In this document: positions 1-7,087 of the stretch, in pieces
How positions within the stretch are numbered: position 1 is the first letter of the stretch
Layout of the letters: each line of letters opens with the position of its first letter
Source of the DNA: Bacillota bacterium
GTDB lineage: Bacteria; Bacillota; UBA4882; UBA10575
Length of the DNA: 11,528 bases
Reading direction: 5' to 3'
NCBI GenBank assembly: GCA_003511465.1
Contig: DOID01000146.1
Coordinates: forward strand, 1-11,528
Translations under genes and position numbers: made by a program
The notes under the pieces: model-generated
Told to the model about the DNA's origin: nothing
Databases searched by the model: none
Seen by the model: the letters and a program-made list of their open reading frames with translations, nothing else

Positions 1-1
1 A

Positions 2-154
2 CTGGTACAGCCGGTGCATAGTTCTCCGCGGGAATTGAGAATTGCTTTAAACCGATATATTTATGAGTACAACACCTATCGTCCCCATTCTTCAATTGGA
101 GGCCAATGTCCATCCCTGGTTTATGATGGTATGCAAGCTAACAGAGTTGCCTAA
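2..154 (+). mobile_element. IS3-type transposase, C-terminal end (5' truncated by window edge)
   Basis: An open frame enters from the left edge and ends at TAA 152-154, giving 50 residues. It contains ELRIALNRYIYEYNTYRPHS followed by SIGGQCPSLVYDG. The YN-x-x-RPH-x-S-hG-x-x-x-P pattern is the usual C-terminal tail of the rve integrase core in IS3-family OrfB proteins, just after the last catalytic glutamate. No frameshift is seen in this part. Whether the element is complete cannot be judged because its left part lies outside the window. It is the only mobile-element protein seen here. Confidence 0.8.
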
Positions 155-200
155 ATTTTATGAACACGGGAGGGAGGATATCTTATTAAAAATATTCCGT

Positions 201-222
201 GTTTGGACAAAGGGGGCATTAT
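201..222 (+). repeat. Probable right terminal inverted repeat of the IS3-type element
   Basis: About 50 bases after the transposase stop lies GTTTGGACAAAGGGGGCATT. On the opposite strand this reads as a TGCCCCC-TTTGTCCAAAC arrangement, which resembles the ends of IS150-like members of the IS3 family. The matching left end is outside the window, so neither the repeat pairing nor a target duplication can be confirmed. A separate 7-bp inverted repeat (AACACGG 163-169, CCGTGTT 197-203) lies just inside this end. Confidence 0.4.
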
Positions 223-511
223 ATAGATTCTACCTTTAAAACCGCAAGGAATGAAAAACTTTGGTGCAAAGCACACCAGTTTACATAGCTAATCAACATC
301 TGATTCTTACTGCTGTCTCCAATGATTTGCGTGGTTGTTTTAGTTGAGTTTCTCCTCCTATCCGGACATTGATTGTAAGAAATATTTGGTCGGATTATGT
401 GGGGAAAAACAAGGAGTAATGAAATTAGAAATATCGGTTTTTATGATAAAATGGAAGTAATTGATTGGCAAATCGAGTGTAGGTTAGTTGTTTTTAAGAC
501 AGGTGAATGAT
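223..511. other. Intergenic stretch, no gene recognised
   Basis: No frame here gives a convincing protein, RNA gene or repeat. The stretch is AT-rich. A TATGAT box at 442-447 could be a -10 element for the following gene, but no good -35 partner sits at the right distance, so no promoter is called. The ribosome-binding site of the next gene (AGGTGA, 501-506) closes the stretch. Confidence 0.5.
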
Positions 512-901
512 ATGAAGGATAAACTAGTGCAAGTTGTTTCTTTTCTCTGGCCCTTGGATGCGAATCTGGCAAAATCAAGGTTAGAGGCTGATGGTATCAG
601 ATGTTATTTTTTTGACGAGATGACAATTACGATGTATTGGTTATACTCCAATGCCTTACACGGTGTTAAGCTTTACGTCAAAGCCGATGATCTGGAACGT
701 GCGTATGAAATTCTTAATGATGAAAATGAAATAGAATTGGAGACCGACGACAGATGTCCCAAATGTAATTTGGCTAACATTTATTACGAAAACGTTGATC
801 AACGATGGCTCTACTTAAGCTGGCTTTTATTAGGAATTCCATTGCCATTTTTTCATGATCGATGGACTTGTAGGGATTGCGGGTATTCCAGGGATGAGTA
901 A
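512..901 (+). CDS. DUF2007-type protein with C-terminal zinc ribbon
   Basis: A 129-residue protein. Residues 5-70 (VVSFLWPLDANLAKSRLEAD, then GI near 28, GVKLYV near 51, and ERAYEIL near 62) match the DUF2007 fold, a small ferredoxin-like domain labelled putative prokaryotic signal transducing protein; its function is unknown. Residues 82-85 (CPKC) and 120-123 (CRDC) form a probable four-cysteine zinc ribbon, split by a hydrophobic stretch at about 99-114 (LYLSWLLLGIPLPFF) that may be membrane-associated. The ATG at 512 is chosen because AGGTGA ends five bases upstream; an in-frame TTG at 488 has no such site. It sits 35 bases upstream of the TPR gene and is probably co-transcribed with it. 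Confidence 0.75.
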   Translation: MKDKLVQVVSFLWPLDANLAKSRLEADGIRCYFFDEMTITMYWLYSNALHGVKLYVKADDLERAYEILNDENEIELETDDRCPKCNLANIYYENVDQRWLYLSWLLLGIPLPFFHDRWTCRDCGYSRDE

Positions 902-936
902 TTAGGGGTGAGAGAAGAGGAAGAGGGGGCAAACGA

Positions 937-1863
937 TTGAAAAAGAGACTTGCGGTTATTGTTATTGCGCTTATTATGTTAGTGTCGGCGGTCTTGGCCG
1001 ATGACTTCAAAGATACATATGTACAATTATTAAAAAGCAACAAGGATGAAGAGTTATACCAGCATCTGGCGGATTGGGAACAAGCTGATCCCCATAACCC
1101 GGAGTTGTACATTGCATATTTTAATTATTATTACAATTTATCTAGGGAAGAAAGGGTTTTAGTAATAAGCCCAAGCCAAATCGACCAAGTCAATCCGGAA
1201 GGCACATTTTTTAGGCTAAACGACCCGGATGATCCGGACAAACTGGTCGGGTATTTATATAGCGAAATCGTTTATAACGAAGAAAAAATCGGGCTTGCCT
1301 TAAATTACCTTAATGAAGGATTAAAAAGGTATCCCGCCCGATTGGACATGCATTTAGGGAAGATACATATATTAGGTCTGGTTTCCAGGCATGAGGCGCA
1401 GAAAGATGCCTTGCTCGAGGTCTTAAATATTTCCACAGGAATTGATAACCAATGGCTATTCCAGGATGGGGCAGGGTTGGAAGATGCTTATAACTTTATG
1501 ATTGAAAATATCCAAGGCCGAATCGGTCAATATTTTTATCTGGAAGACGAAAGGAAAAACGATTATATAAGCGAAATTTGTCAACGAATGATTGATCTAT
1601 ATCCTGATTGTGTCTATGCTTATAACAATCTGGGCAGCCTTTATTACTATGAAGGTAATTATGGAGAAGCCATTAAATATTTTAAATTGGCGGTGGAACA
1701 CAACCCGTTTGATACAATCGTCATAAATAACATTGCCCATTTGGCCAAAATTACCGGTGACCAGGAAACTGCTTTGGAATATTATAAGAAATTACAAGAA
1801 TACGGAAACGATACGGAAAGGGAACTAGCGACAGAGCAAATTGGTAAACTGGAAGAAGAATAG
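937..1863 (+). CDS. Exported tetratricopeptide-repeat protein
   Basis: A 308-residue protein starting at TTG, supported by GAGGGGG (923-929) seven bases upstream. Residues 1-21 (KKR followed by a hydrophobic run and SAVLA) look like a signal peptide with cleavage before DDF, so the protein probably acts outside the membrane or anchored to it. No lipobox cysteine is present. Residues about 225-258 (YAYNNLGSLYYYEGNYGEAI, then YFKLAVEHNP) are a canonical TPR, and 259-291 form a second. An earlier helical pair near 115-135 (IGLALNYLNEGLKRYP) may be a degenerate TPR. TPR proteins usually scaffold protein contacts; the partner here is unknown. It closes a probable two-gene unit with the DUF2007 gene and is followed by a strong terminator. 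Confidence 0.75.
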   Translation: MKKRLAVIVIALIMLVSAVLADDFKDTYVQLLKSNKDEELYQHLADWEQADPHNPELYIAYFNYYYNLSREERVLVISPSQIDQVNPEGTFFRLNDPDDPDKLVGYLYSEIVYNEEKIGLALNYLNEGLKRYPARLDMHLGKIHILGLVSRHEAQKDALLEVLNISTGIDNQWLFQDGAGLEDAYNFMIENIQGRIGQYFYLEDERKNDYISEICQRMIDLYPDCVYAYNNLGSLYYYEGNYGEAIKYFKLAVEHNPFDTIVINNIAHLAKITGDQETALEYYKKLQEYGNDTERELATEQIGKLEEE

Positions 1864-1914
1864 AATAGATTGACAAATAAAAACACACATAATACAAAAG
1901 GGTTTAAAAGGTTG

Positions 1915-1951
1915 AGCTGAGCTCTGTCAATGACGGGGCTCAGCTTTTTTT
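1915..1951 (+). terminator. Rho-independent terminator after the TPR gene
   Basis: AGCTGAGC (1915-1922) pairs perfectly with GCTCAGCT (1938-1945). The stem can continue through three further pairs, two of them G-T, and a GTC/GAC pairing to a 3-base loop, about 14 bp in all. A run of seven T follows (1945-1951). It lies about 50 bases after the TPR stop codon and ends that transcription unit. Confidence 0.92.
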
Positions 1952-2180
1952 CGATTAAAAGTGACTTGTTGTACGCTCTTCCTTAATTTTGAAGTTGGCT
2001 TAAAGGGTAGATAATCATTTGCGCCCTTTTACTAGGCAAATATAGACGATTGTAGATACGAGCCCCGGGAGTGCTTGGAGGAATAGCCTAATAATGTTAA
2101 ACTATAAATAAGTTGTTACAAAAGGCCATAAACAGTTGGCTTCGGGTGATCATTTAAAGTTCCAGGGGAGGAGGGATAGG
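1952..2180. other. Intergenic stretch, no gene recognised
   Basis: No convincing protein or RNA gene is seen. The right end carries a good Shine-Dalgarno sequence (GGGGAGGAGG, 2164-2173) that once served the broken response-regulator gene at 2181. AT-rich hexamers near 2095-2115 could hold an old promoter, but none is good enough to call. Confidence 0.4.
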
Positions 2181-2346
2181 GTGAACAGGCCGGAGAACCT
2201 GACTATCTTGATTATTGATGATGAGTATTTAGTCCGCGTTGGGATTCGGGAGACGATTAAAATGGGAGGCTTATAATTTCCGAATTAGCGGTGAAGCCAG
2301 TAATGGTGAAGAAGGGCTGGCGCTGGCGAAGACGCAAAAACCGGAA
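2181..2346 (+). pseudogene. Response-regulator receiver domain remnant (frameshifted, truncated)
   Basis: It starts at GTG with a strong ribosome-binding site and reads LTILIIDDEYLVRVGIRETI, the first strand, acidic pocket (DDE) and first helix of a CheY-like receiver domain, most like YesN/AraC-type regulators. In this frame it stops at 2276. Dropping one A from the AAAA run near 2259-2262 restores the expected continuation, with KWEAYNFRISGEASNGEEGL followed by ALAKTQKPE. Homology then ends at about 2346, just before the strand that should carry the phospho-acceptor aspartate. The rest of the receiver and any DNA-binding domain are absent, so this is a dead fragment. Confidence 0.8.
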
Positions 2347-2829
2347 AGGAACCATGTCGGACGAGTAGGGGATGGCAAAGGGAATACAGAGGTTTAATTT
2401 ATCTCGGGTGATGTAGTAATTGGCTGGCGGGGCCAATTTTTTAATGTCTTGAAAAAGAGGGTCCGGGATTTCGTTGGTTGTTCCCTTGATCAGTTCGCCG
2501 GTAGCTGTTAAGACATAAACTTCGCTTTTTTCCCTTTGGTCTTTGAAAAAGTGTAAAAAAGGGGTTATTCTCAGGTCTGCCAATAGATAGCCAATTAATT
2601 CCCGGTCGTGGTTGTAGATTTTTAAAGCCAACGTCATGAGGCCGTCAAGCTATTCCCCGGGGGCGAGTCCGATTGCTTCCGACCTGTAACAGACCCCATT
2701 TAACCCATAAATGGTGATTCCGGTGATGAGACGTCAGGTCATAGTTCTCATTTTTGCCGTTACATCAACCATTTGGAGGACTACGCTTGTGTACTTTTGA
2801 TTGGGCAGCTTCTGCACGGTTATTAGGGT
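2347..2829 (-). pseudogene. Sensor histidine kinase extracellular input-domain remnant
   Basis: On the minus strand one frame reads as a periplasmic sensor (dCache/YesM-like) domain. It includes RLITGITIYGLNGVCYRSEA, then LMTLALKIYNHDRELIGYLL, then EVYVLTATGELIKG and PPANYYITRDKLNLCIPF. The frame carries an in-frame TGA (2734-2736) and TAG (2650-2652). It lacks a start, transmembrane segments, HAMP, DHp and ATPase domains. Beyond about 2346 it runs into the antisense of the response-regulator fragment, so the open part from 2637 downward is not an intact gene. It probably came from a kinase paired with that regulator; this pairing is inference. Confidence 0.6.
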
Positions 2830-2943
2830 TTATCCAAGGATGAAATACCAACTTACATGACTCCTCGCTCATAGGTGGCATTTTACCAGAATAGGTTCGA
2901 CATGACACTATCACAGAATGACTACAAAAACGCAAAAAGAATA

Positions 2944-2972
2944 TTGACAGAAACAGAAAGCGGTGTTAAAGT
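2944..2972 (+). promoter_or_regulatory. Probable sigma-A promoter of the GntR regulator gene
   Basis: A perfect -35 box TTGACA (2944-2949) is followed after 17 bases by TAAAGT (2967-2972), a moderate -10 box. Transcription would start near 2979, at the left edge of the palindrome described next. Confidence 0.6.
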
Positions 2973-2978
2973 TAAATA

Positions 2979-3002
2979 AACATACTAGTATACTAGTATG
3001 TT
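2979..3002. promoter_or_regulatory. Perfect 24-bp palindromic operator, probably for the GntR regulator
   Basis: The core CATACTAGTATACTAGTATG (2981-3000) is its own reverse complement, and AA/TT on either side extends the symmetry to 24 bp without a mismatch. Inside it, ACTAGT occurs twice with an 8-bp period (2984-2989 and 2992-2997), and the centre is GTATAC, compatible with the GT-N-AC type of core bound by FadR-subfamily GntR proteins. It sits between the promoter and the Shine-Dalgarno site of the regulator gene, where bound repressor would block its transcription. Autoregulation is therefore inferred. No second copy was found by eye before tctC or the kinase gene. Confidence 0.75.
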
Positions 3003-3014
3003 AGGGGGAGTGAA

Positions 3015-3668
3015 ATGGATACGCGAAAAACGATCATTGATTCTATTTATGAAGCTTTACGTTCTGACATTAATACGTTAAAACTTAAACCGGGTGAAAA
3101 GATCTCCGAAGCGCGCATGGCAGAAAGATACAATGTAAGCAGAGCGCCGGTAAGGGATGCGATTCGTCGTTTGCAGCAGGATAAATTGGTTCTGGTTAAA
3201 CCACAGATTGGTACGATTGTTGCACCAGTTTCCCTGGAGAAAGCAAGAGATATTTGCCAAGTCAGGCTGCTATTAGAACCGCATGCGGCGGAAGTAGCCG
3301 CGGAAAGGATCACGGATGATGATATCCTGATCCTGGATAAACAGTTTACGCTGCTAGCAAGTTACAATAATGAGGAAATAAAGGAAAAGTGCATCTACGA
3401 AACGGATAGTATCTTACACCGAATGATTTGGCGCCTTTGCGGCAATAATGAAATTTACCAAATCATTGATAGTTATCAAGACGAGATCCACCGGATTCGT
3501 CAATCTACACTAAAATTAGCAAACCGAGCGGTTCCAACGGAAGAGGAGATGCGGGGGATCTATAAAGCCCTACAGCATAAAGACCCATTAGCATCGCGAG
3601 AGGTTATGTATGATCATATATTAAACCTCAAGACTGCAGTAGAGGAGGTGTTGGCTGAGGAGAGTTAG
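3015..3668 (+). CDS. GntR-family (FadR/FCD subfamily) transcriptional regulator
   Basis: A 217-residue protein of normal length for this family. Residues about 8-72 form the winged helix-turn-helix: ALRSDINTLKLKPGEKISEA, then ERYNVSRAPVRDAIRRLQ and a wing at VKPQIGTIVAPV. Residues about 76-205 form the all-helical FCD ligand domain. D131 and H135 (DSILH) and H201 (YDHIL) fit the usual Asp/His metal-ligand pattern, but the histidine normally found in the EHxxI helix seems to be M179 (EEMRGIYKAL). FCD regulators usually sense small carboxylates, which fits the downstream transporter and enzymes. The ATG has GGGGGAG at 3004-3010. It probably represses its own promoter through the adjacent palindrome and may control the tct genes 94 bases downstream. 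Confidence 0.92.
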   Translation: MDTRKTIIDSIYEALRSDINTLKLKPGEKISEARMAERYNVSRAPVRDAIRRLQQDKLVLVKPQIGTIVAPVSLEKARDICQVRLLLEPHAAEVAAERITDDDILILDKQFTLLASYNNEEIKEKCIYETDSILHRMIWRLCGNNEIYQIIDSYQDEIHRIRQSTLKLANRAVPTEEEMRGIYKALQHKDPLASREVMYDHILNLKTAVEEVLAEES

Positions 3669-3762
3669 CTTGTAATTGTAAGATTTAAAAGGAATCGGTG
3701 GTTTATTGTTGATTGTTTCAGAGAAGGTAGTTTAAAGGACAAAGTAGAGGGAGGAAAAGATA

Positions 3763-4731
3763 ATGAATAAGCGTTTGCAGAAAGTATTATTGTTGTTGGT
3801 TTTATGCACGGTCATACTCTCGTCAACAGTGGTCTTTGCCGCGTGGCAACCCCGGAGAGAGATAACGATCATTATACCCTGGTCGCCAGGGGGAGCTACT
3901 GACATCATGGCCAGAAAGCTGCAACCGATTATCAGAAGAGAATTTGGCATCAATACTGTAGTTGTTAATAAAGAGGGCGGCAATAGCGCTGTTGGTCTGA
4001 CTGAACTAATTACTTCCCGGCCCGACGGATATACTGTTGGCCTAGCCTCCAGCACGATTTTGAGCCTAATGGCCCAGAACCAGATCTCCTGGAAGAGCGA
4101 CCGCTTTACCAATATTTGCCTAGTCTCCGAAGATCCGATGCTCTTGGGGGTCAGCAAGGACGCCAAATGGAATGATCTTCATGAGTTTTTGGCTGATGTA
4201 AAAGCGAATCCAGGAACGATTACCATTGGTACGGCTGGGAGTAGAAACGTGAACCACGCTGATGCAGTCTTAGCCGCACAAAGTGTTGGTAGTACAATCA
4301 GGCAGGTTCCCTTTAATGGGGCTTCTCGTGCCATCGCCGGGGTACTAGGCAGACATATTGACGCTGTGGTTCTAAAACCCTCGGAAACAATCAGCCAGAT
4401 TCAGAGCGGAGAACTCAGAGCGCTTGGGATTTTCCGAAATGAACGCCTGGAATCTCTTCCGCAAGTCCCTACTTTCGAAGAGTTAGGATATGATGTCTTC
4501 CCGTACGGGCCGGTTGACCAGATCTCGTATTTGGTAGCCCCGGCTGGTTTAAATAAAGACGTAAAGGATAAATTGGCCGAGATCTTCAGAGGAGCATTGC
4601 AAAACGAAGAATTCCAAAATTTTGCGAAGGAATCTGGTTTTGTCTGCAATCCAATCTACGGGGATGAATTTGACGAATATATTGGGAACTTATCATCCGC
4701 ACTGGCAGAAGTGGCAGCGAACATATATTAG
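3763..4731 (+). CDS. tctC: TTT transporter substrate-binding protein TctC (Bug family)
   Basis: A 322-residue extracytoplasmic solute receptor of the tripartite tricarboxylate transporter family. Residues 1-26 are a signal peptide (NKRLQK, hydrophobic run, VFA then AW) of the signal-peptidase I type; C15 lies within the hydrophobic core and has no lipobox context. The mature part has the family hallmarks: IIIPWSPGGATDIMARKL, NKEGGNSAVGL, RPDGYTVGLAS, then GTAGSRNVNHA and VPFNGASRAIAGVLGRHIDA. Family members bind carboxylates such as citrate, tartrate and aromatic or hydroxy acids, usually through water-bridged contacts in the PGG and NxGGN loops; the ligand here cannot be read from sequence. 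Start: ATG after GAGGGAGG. It is the first gene of the tctCBA unit, 94 bases after the regulator, with no clear separate promoter or terminator between. Confidence 0.92.
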   Translation: MNKRLQKVLLLLVLCTVILSSTVVFAAWQPRREITIIIPWSPGGATDIMARKLQPIIRREFGINTVVVNKEGGNSAVGLTELITSRPDGYTVGLASSTILSLMAQNQISWKSDRFTNICLVSEDPMLLGVSKDAKWNDLHEFLADVKANPGTITIGTAGSRNVNHADAVLAAQSVGSTIRQVPFNGASRAIAGVLGRHIDAVVLKPSETISQIQSGELRALGIFRNERLESLPQVPTFEELGYDVFPYGPVDQISYLVAPAGLNKDVKDKLAEIFRGALQNEEFQNFAKESGFVCNPIYGDEFDEYIGNLSSALAEVAANIY

Positions 4732-4755
4732 GAAAAATCAAAAGGGGTTTTGACA

Positions 4756-5247
4756 ATGAAACAAAGAGTAGCCGAATGTTGGGTAATCGGTATTTTATCA
4801 ATTGGCGCCCTCTTTTTTATAAAACAAGCTCAAAATGTCGCTTCTACTACATTACCCGGGGGCATCGGCCCCCGGACCTTTCCCCTCATCACATTTTGGG
4901 CGGTCTTAATCTTAAACGCCTGTTTGCTCGGTTCGATCATCTGGGAAAAGGTAAAAACAAAAAAGGCAGCACCTACTGAAGATGAATCCCAAACAAAACT
5001 GATCTGGAGGGTTATTCCTTACATCCCCCGCCAAACGCTAAACATAATTATCATGTGCCTACTGCTGGTCTTTCTCTGGCGGTATCTGGGCTTTATAGTT
5101 GTTGCTTTTCTCTTTGTAGCAGGGGCCTCATTACTGCTGGTGCCCGAGGAAAAACGGTCGCTTCGGCGCTCATTGGTCTTAGCAGGCGTCTATGCACTGG
5201 TCATTTACACACTTTTCGTTTACGTTTTTAAGATACCATTGGCGTAA
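4756..5247 (+). CDS. tctB: TTT transporter small membrane subunit TctB
   Basis: A 163-residue membrane protein of the usual TctB size. It has about four hydrophobic segments: residues 9-24, 43-63 (PLITFWAVLILNACLLGSII), about 92-113 (TLNIIIMCLLLVFLW onward, with an adjacent hydrophobic stretch) and a C-terminal pair ending YALVIYTLFVYVFKIPLA. The loop LPGGIGPRTFP after the first segment is the typical TctB signature. The ATG at 4756 is preferred over the in-frame TTG at 4750 because AAGGGG (4742-4747) lies eight bases before the ATG but only two before the TTG. It lies 24 bases after tctC and partners with TctA in the membrane. Confidence 0.9.
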   Translation: MKQRVAECWVIGILSIGALFFIKQAQNVASTTLPGGIGPRTFPLITFWAVLILNACLLGSIIWEKVKTKKAAPTEDESQTKLIWRVIPYIPRQTLNIIIMCLLLVFLWRYLGFIVVAFLFVAGASLLLVPEEKRSLRRSLVLAGVYALVIYTLFVYVFKIPLA

Positions 5248-5274
5248 AGATTTACTTGGAGGTAGGTGAGAGAA

Positions 5275-6789
5275 ATGGAAGTAGCTTCTTCTTTCTCAAT
5301 GGTTATGGCAGTGTTAACCGATCCTATGGCAATGTTATGGACTTTTGTCGGTACCTTTATGGGGCTAGTCTTCGGCAGTCTGCCCGGATTAACTGCGACT
5401 ATGGGTATTGCTTTACTGGTGCCGATTACTTACTCTTTTCCGACGATCCATGCTCTAGGCATGATGTTAGGGGTCTACGTGGGGGGGATCGCCGGGGGAG
5501 CAGTAGCCGCCATCCTATTGAATATTCCGGGTACGCCTTCGGCGGTGGCAACTGTTCTTGATGGGCATCCCATGGCCCAACAGGGTCGGGCGGCTAAAGC
5601 TCTGGGGTGGGCGGCGACGGCCTCCTTTTTTGGGGGCTTTATCAGCTGGTTAATTCTGGCCACGCTCGCTCCGCAGGTCGCTAAGTTTGCTTTGCGTTTT
5701 GGGCCGCCCGAATATGCGGCCTTGGCTTTGTTTGGATTGATGATCATCGCCTCGGTCTCTGGCAAGTCTTTGATTAAAGGAGTCATTTCCGGATTGATCG
5801 GGGTTTGGCTCTCGACGTTCGGGGTGGATCCAATTATAGGCGATCTCCGCTTTACCTTTGGTAATATTAATTTAATGAGCGGAATAGCGGTCATGCCAGC
5901 TTTAATTGGTTTTTACGCGATTCCCCAGATTTTGCGGAGTCTCTCCGAAGAACAGACCATGGAGATGAATACAAAAACATTGAATTTATCCGATTTTATT
6001 CCCTCGCTCAAGGAAATTTGGCGGTCTAAATTCAATATTGTGCGTTCAAGTGTGATCGGGACCATCATCGGGATTATACCCGCTACCGGTGGTAATATTG
6101 CGGCCTTTCTCGCTTATGACCAAGCGAAAAGGTTTTCCAAAAGTCCGGAGGAGTATGGAAAAGGGTGTCCTGATGGGGTAATCGCGCCGGAAGCGGCGAA
6201 TAACGGGGTAACCGGCGGTGCCCTAGTCCCCTTGCTCACTTTGGGCATTCCTGGTGACAGTGTGACTGCAGTTTTGTTGGGGGGGTTGATGATCCATGGT
6301 TTACAGCCTGGTCCCCAGCTTTTTTCGAAATCGCCTGATATTATCATGGGGATCTTTACCACCCTCCTGATCGCCAACATCTTTATGTGGGTGATCCAGC
6401 TGGTGGGGATTAAGTTCTTCGTGCGGATCCTAAGGGTGCCCACTTACTTTTTAGCGCCAATGCTGGTGATTCTAGCTGTGGTAGGCTCTTATGCTCTACG
6501 AAATAGTTTGTTTGATGTATGGCTTACCATATTGCTTGGCCTCTTTGGCTATCTGATGTTGCGGGGTGGATTCCCGATGGCCCCAACAGTTTTAGGCCTA
6601 GTCCTAGGGCCAATGCTGGAGAGTGAGATCCGCCGGACTTTAATTCTTAGTGGTGGTGACTGGAGTGTATTCTTTGTCCGCCCGATCTCTGCTGTGTTTA
6701 TAGGCGTATCCTTATTGATCGCCTTAACAGTGGCGGTTAAGTCCTTTAAGAAAGGGAAGAATGCTGATCAGGTAGAGGCAAGTATCTAG
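5275..6789 (+). CDS. tctA: TTT transporter large membrane subunit TctA
   Basis: A 504-residue polytopic permease, full length for TctA, with roughly 10-12 membrane segments. Family motifs are clear: GSLPGLTATMGIALLVP (34-50), GGAVAAILLNIPGTPSAVAT with LDGHPMA (74-101), IGIIPATGGNIAAFLAYDQA, then APEAANNGVTGGALVPLLTL with GIPGDS (about 303-328). TctA forms the transport channel with TctB and takes substrate from TctC, driven by an ion gradient. The ATG at 5275 is chosen because AGGTGA (5264-5269) is five bases upstream; the in-frame GTG at 5266 has GGAGG only three bases before it but would add just three residues (MRE). The gene is 27 bases after tctB and clearly in one operon with it. Confidence 0.94.
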   Translation: MEVASSFSMVMAVLTDPMAMLWTFVGTFMGLVFGSLPGLTATMGIALLVPITYSFPTIHALGMMLGVYVGGIAGGAVAAILLNIPGTPSAVATVLDGHPMAQQGRAAKALGWAATASFFGGFISWLILATLAPQVAKFALRFGPPEYAALALFGLMIIASVSGKSLIKGVISGLIGVWLSTFGVDPIIGDLRFTFGNINLMSGIAVMPALIGFYAIPQILRSLSEEQTMEMNTKTLNLSDFIPSLKEIWRSKFNIVRSSVIGTIIGIIPATGGNIAAFLAYDQAKRFSKSPEEYGKGCPDGVIAPEAANNGVTGGALVPLLTLGIPGDSVTAVLLGGLMIHGLQPGPQLFSKSPDIIMGIFTTLLIANIFMWVIQLVGIKFFVRILRVPTYFLAPMLVILAVVGSYALRNSLFDVWLTILLGLFGYLMLRGGFPMAPTVLGLVLGPMLESEIRRTLILSGGDWSVFFVRPISAVFIGVSLLIALTVAVKSFKKGKNADQVEASI

Positions 6790-6803
6790 TTTCAATAACC
6801 TAT

Positions 6804-7008
6804 GGCTTAGTTAAAATCCCGCTGCCGCAAGGATGAATCAATCAAAGCGTAATGTTGATAGTTTAAAGACCGTTGTAGAATTTAGTTGTGATAATTAATA
6901 TAAAAAACGGACTTTCGATCAGAGTAGGCAGAGTATCTATGGCTTTAGCTATGTACGAAATAACTTATGAAGTCATTCTCCTTACGCAACGGCAATTTTA
7001 ACTAAGCC
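6804..7008. repeat. 205-bp segment bounded by inverted repeats (MITE-like or long hairpin)
   Basis: GGCTTAGTTAAAAT (6804-6817) is the exact reverse complement of ATTTTAACTAAGCC (6995-7008). Weaker complementarity continues inward to about 30 bases per arm, including AAGGA on the left against TCCTT on the right. The interior is AT-rich and has no open frame. A run of five T follows the right arm (7009-7013). No target duplication is evident at the edges. It may be a small non-autonomous element relic or a structured untranslated RNA between tctA and the kinase gene; the sequence alone does not decide. Confidence 0.45.
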
Positions 7009-7087
7009 TTTTTCCTTGTGGCCTTGGCGGCTTGTCTAAGTACGATTGGGATAATCAATATCACTTTTAGATAGGATGGGAACTGTA

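Noticed and set aside
163..203. 7-bp inverted repeat (AACACGG / CCGTGTT) after the transposase as a terminator
   Set aside because: The loop is 27 bases long and no T-run follows; more likely chance or part of the insertion-sequence end.
419..460. Short open frame of 13 codons after AAGGAG
   Set aside because: The spacing between the purine run and the ATG is only two bases, the product has no features, and it is too short to support.
2257..2637. Open minus-strand frame of 126 codons beginning at an ATG, as an intact small gene
   Set aside because: Sensor-domain homology continues upstream of this ATG through an in-frame TAG, and the last 30 or so codons are only the antisense of the response-regulator remnant. 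It is part of a pseudogene.
2830..2943. Minus-strand open frame continuing from the sensor remnant (reading MSEESCKLVFHPWINP)
   Set aside because: It is in a different frame from the sensor homology, short, and resembles no family I can name.
5475..5894. Long minus-strand open frame inside tctA, and similar antisense frames in tctC, the kinase, the enolase-like gene and lctP
   Set aside because: They overlap strongly supported membrane-protein or enzyme genes, have low-complexity products without recognisable domains, and lack ribosome-binding sites.
7076..7087. Upstream ATG as the start of the kinase
   Set aside because: There is no room for a ribosome-binding site before it; AGGATGGGA fits the second ATG at 7088 much better.
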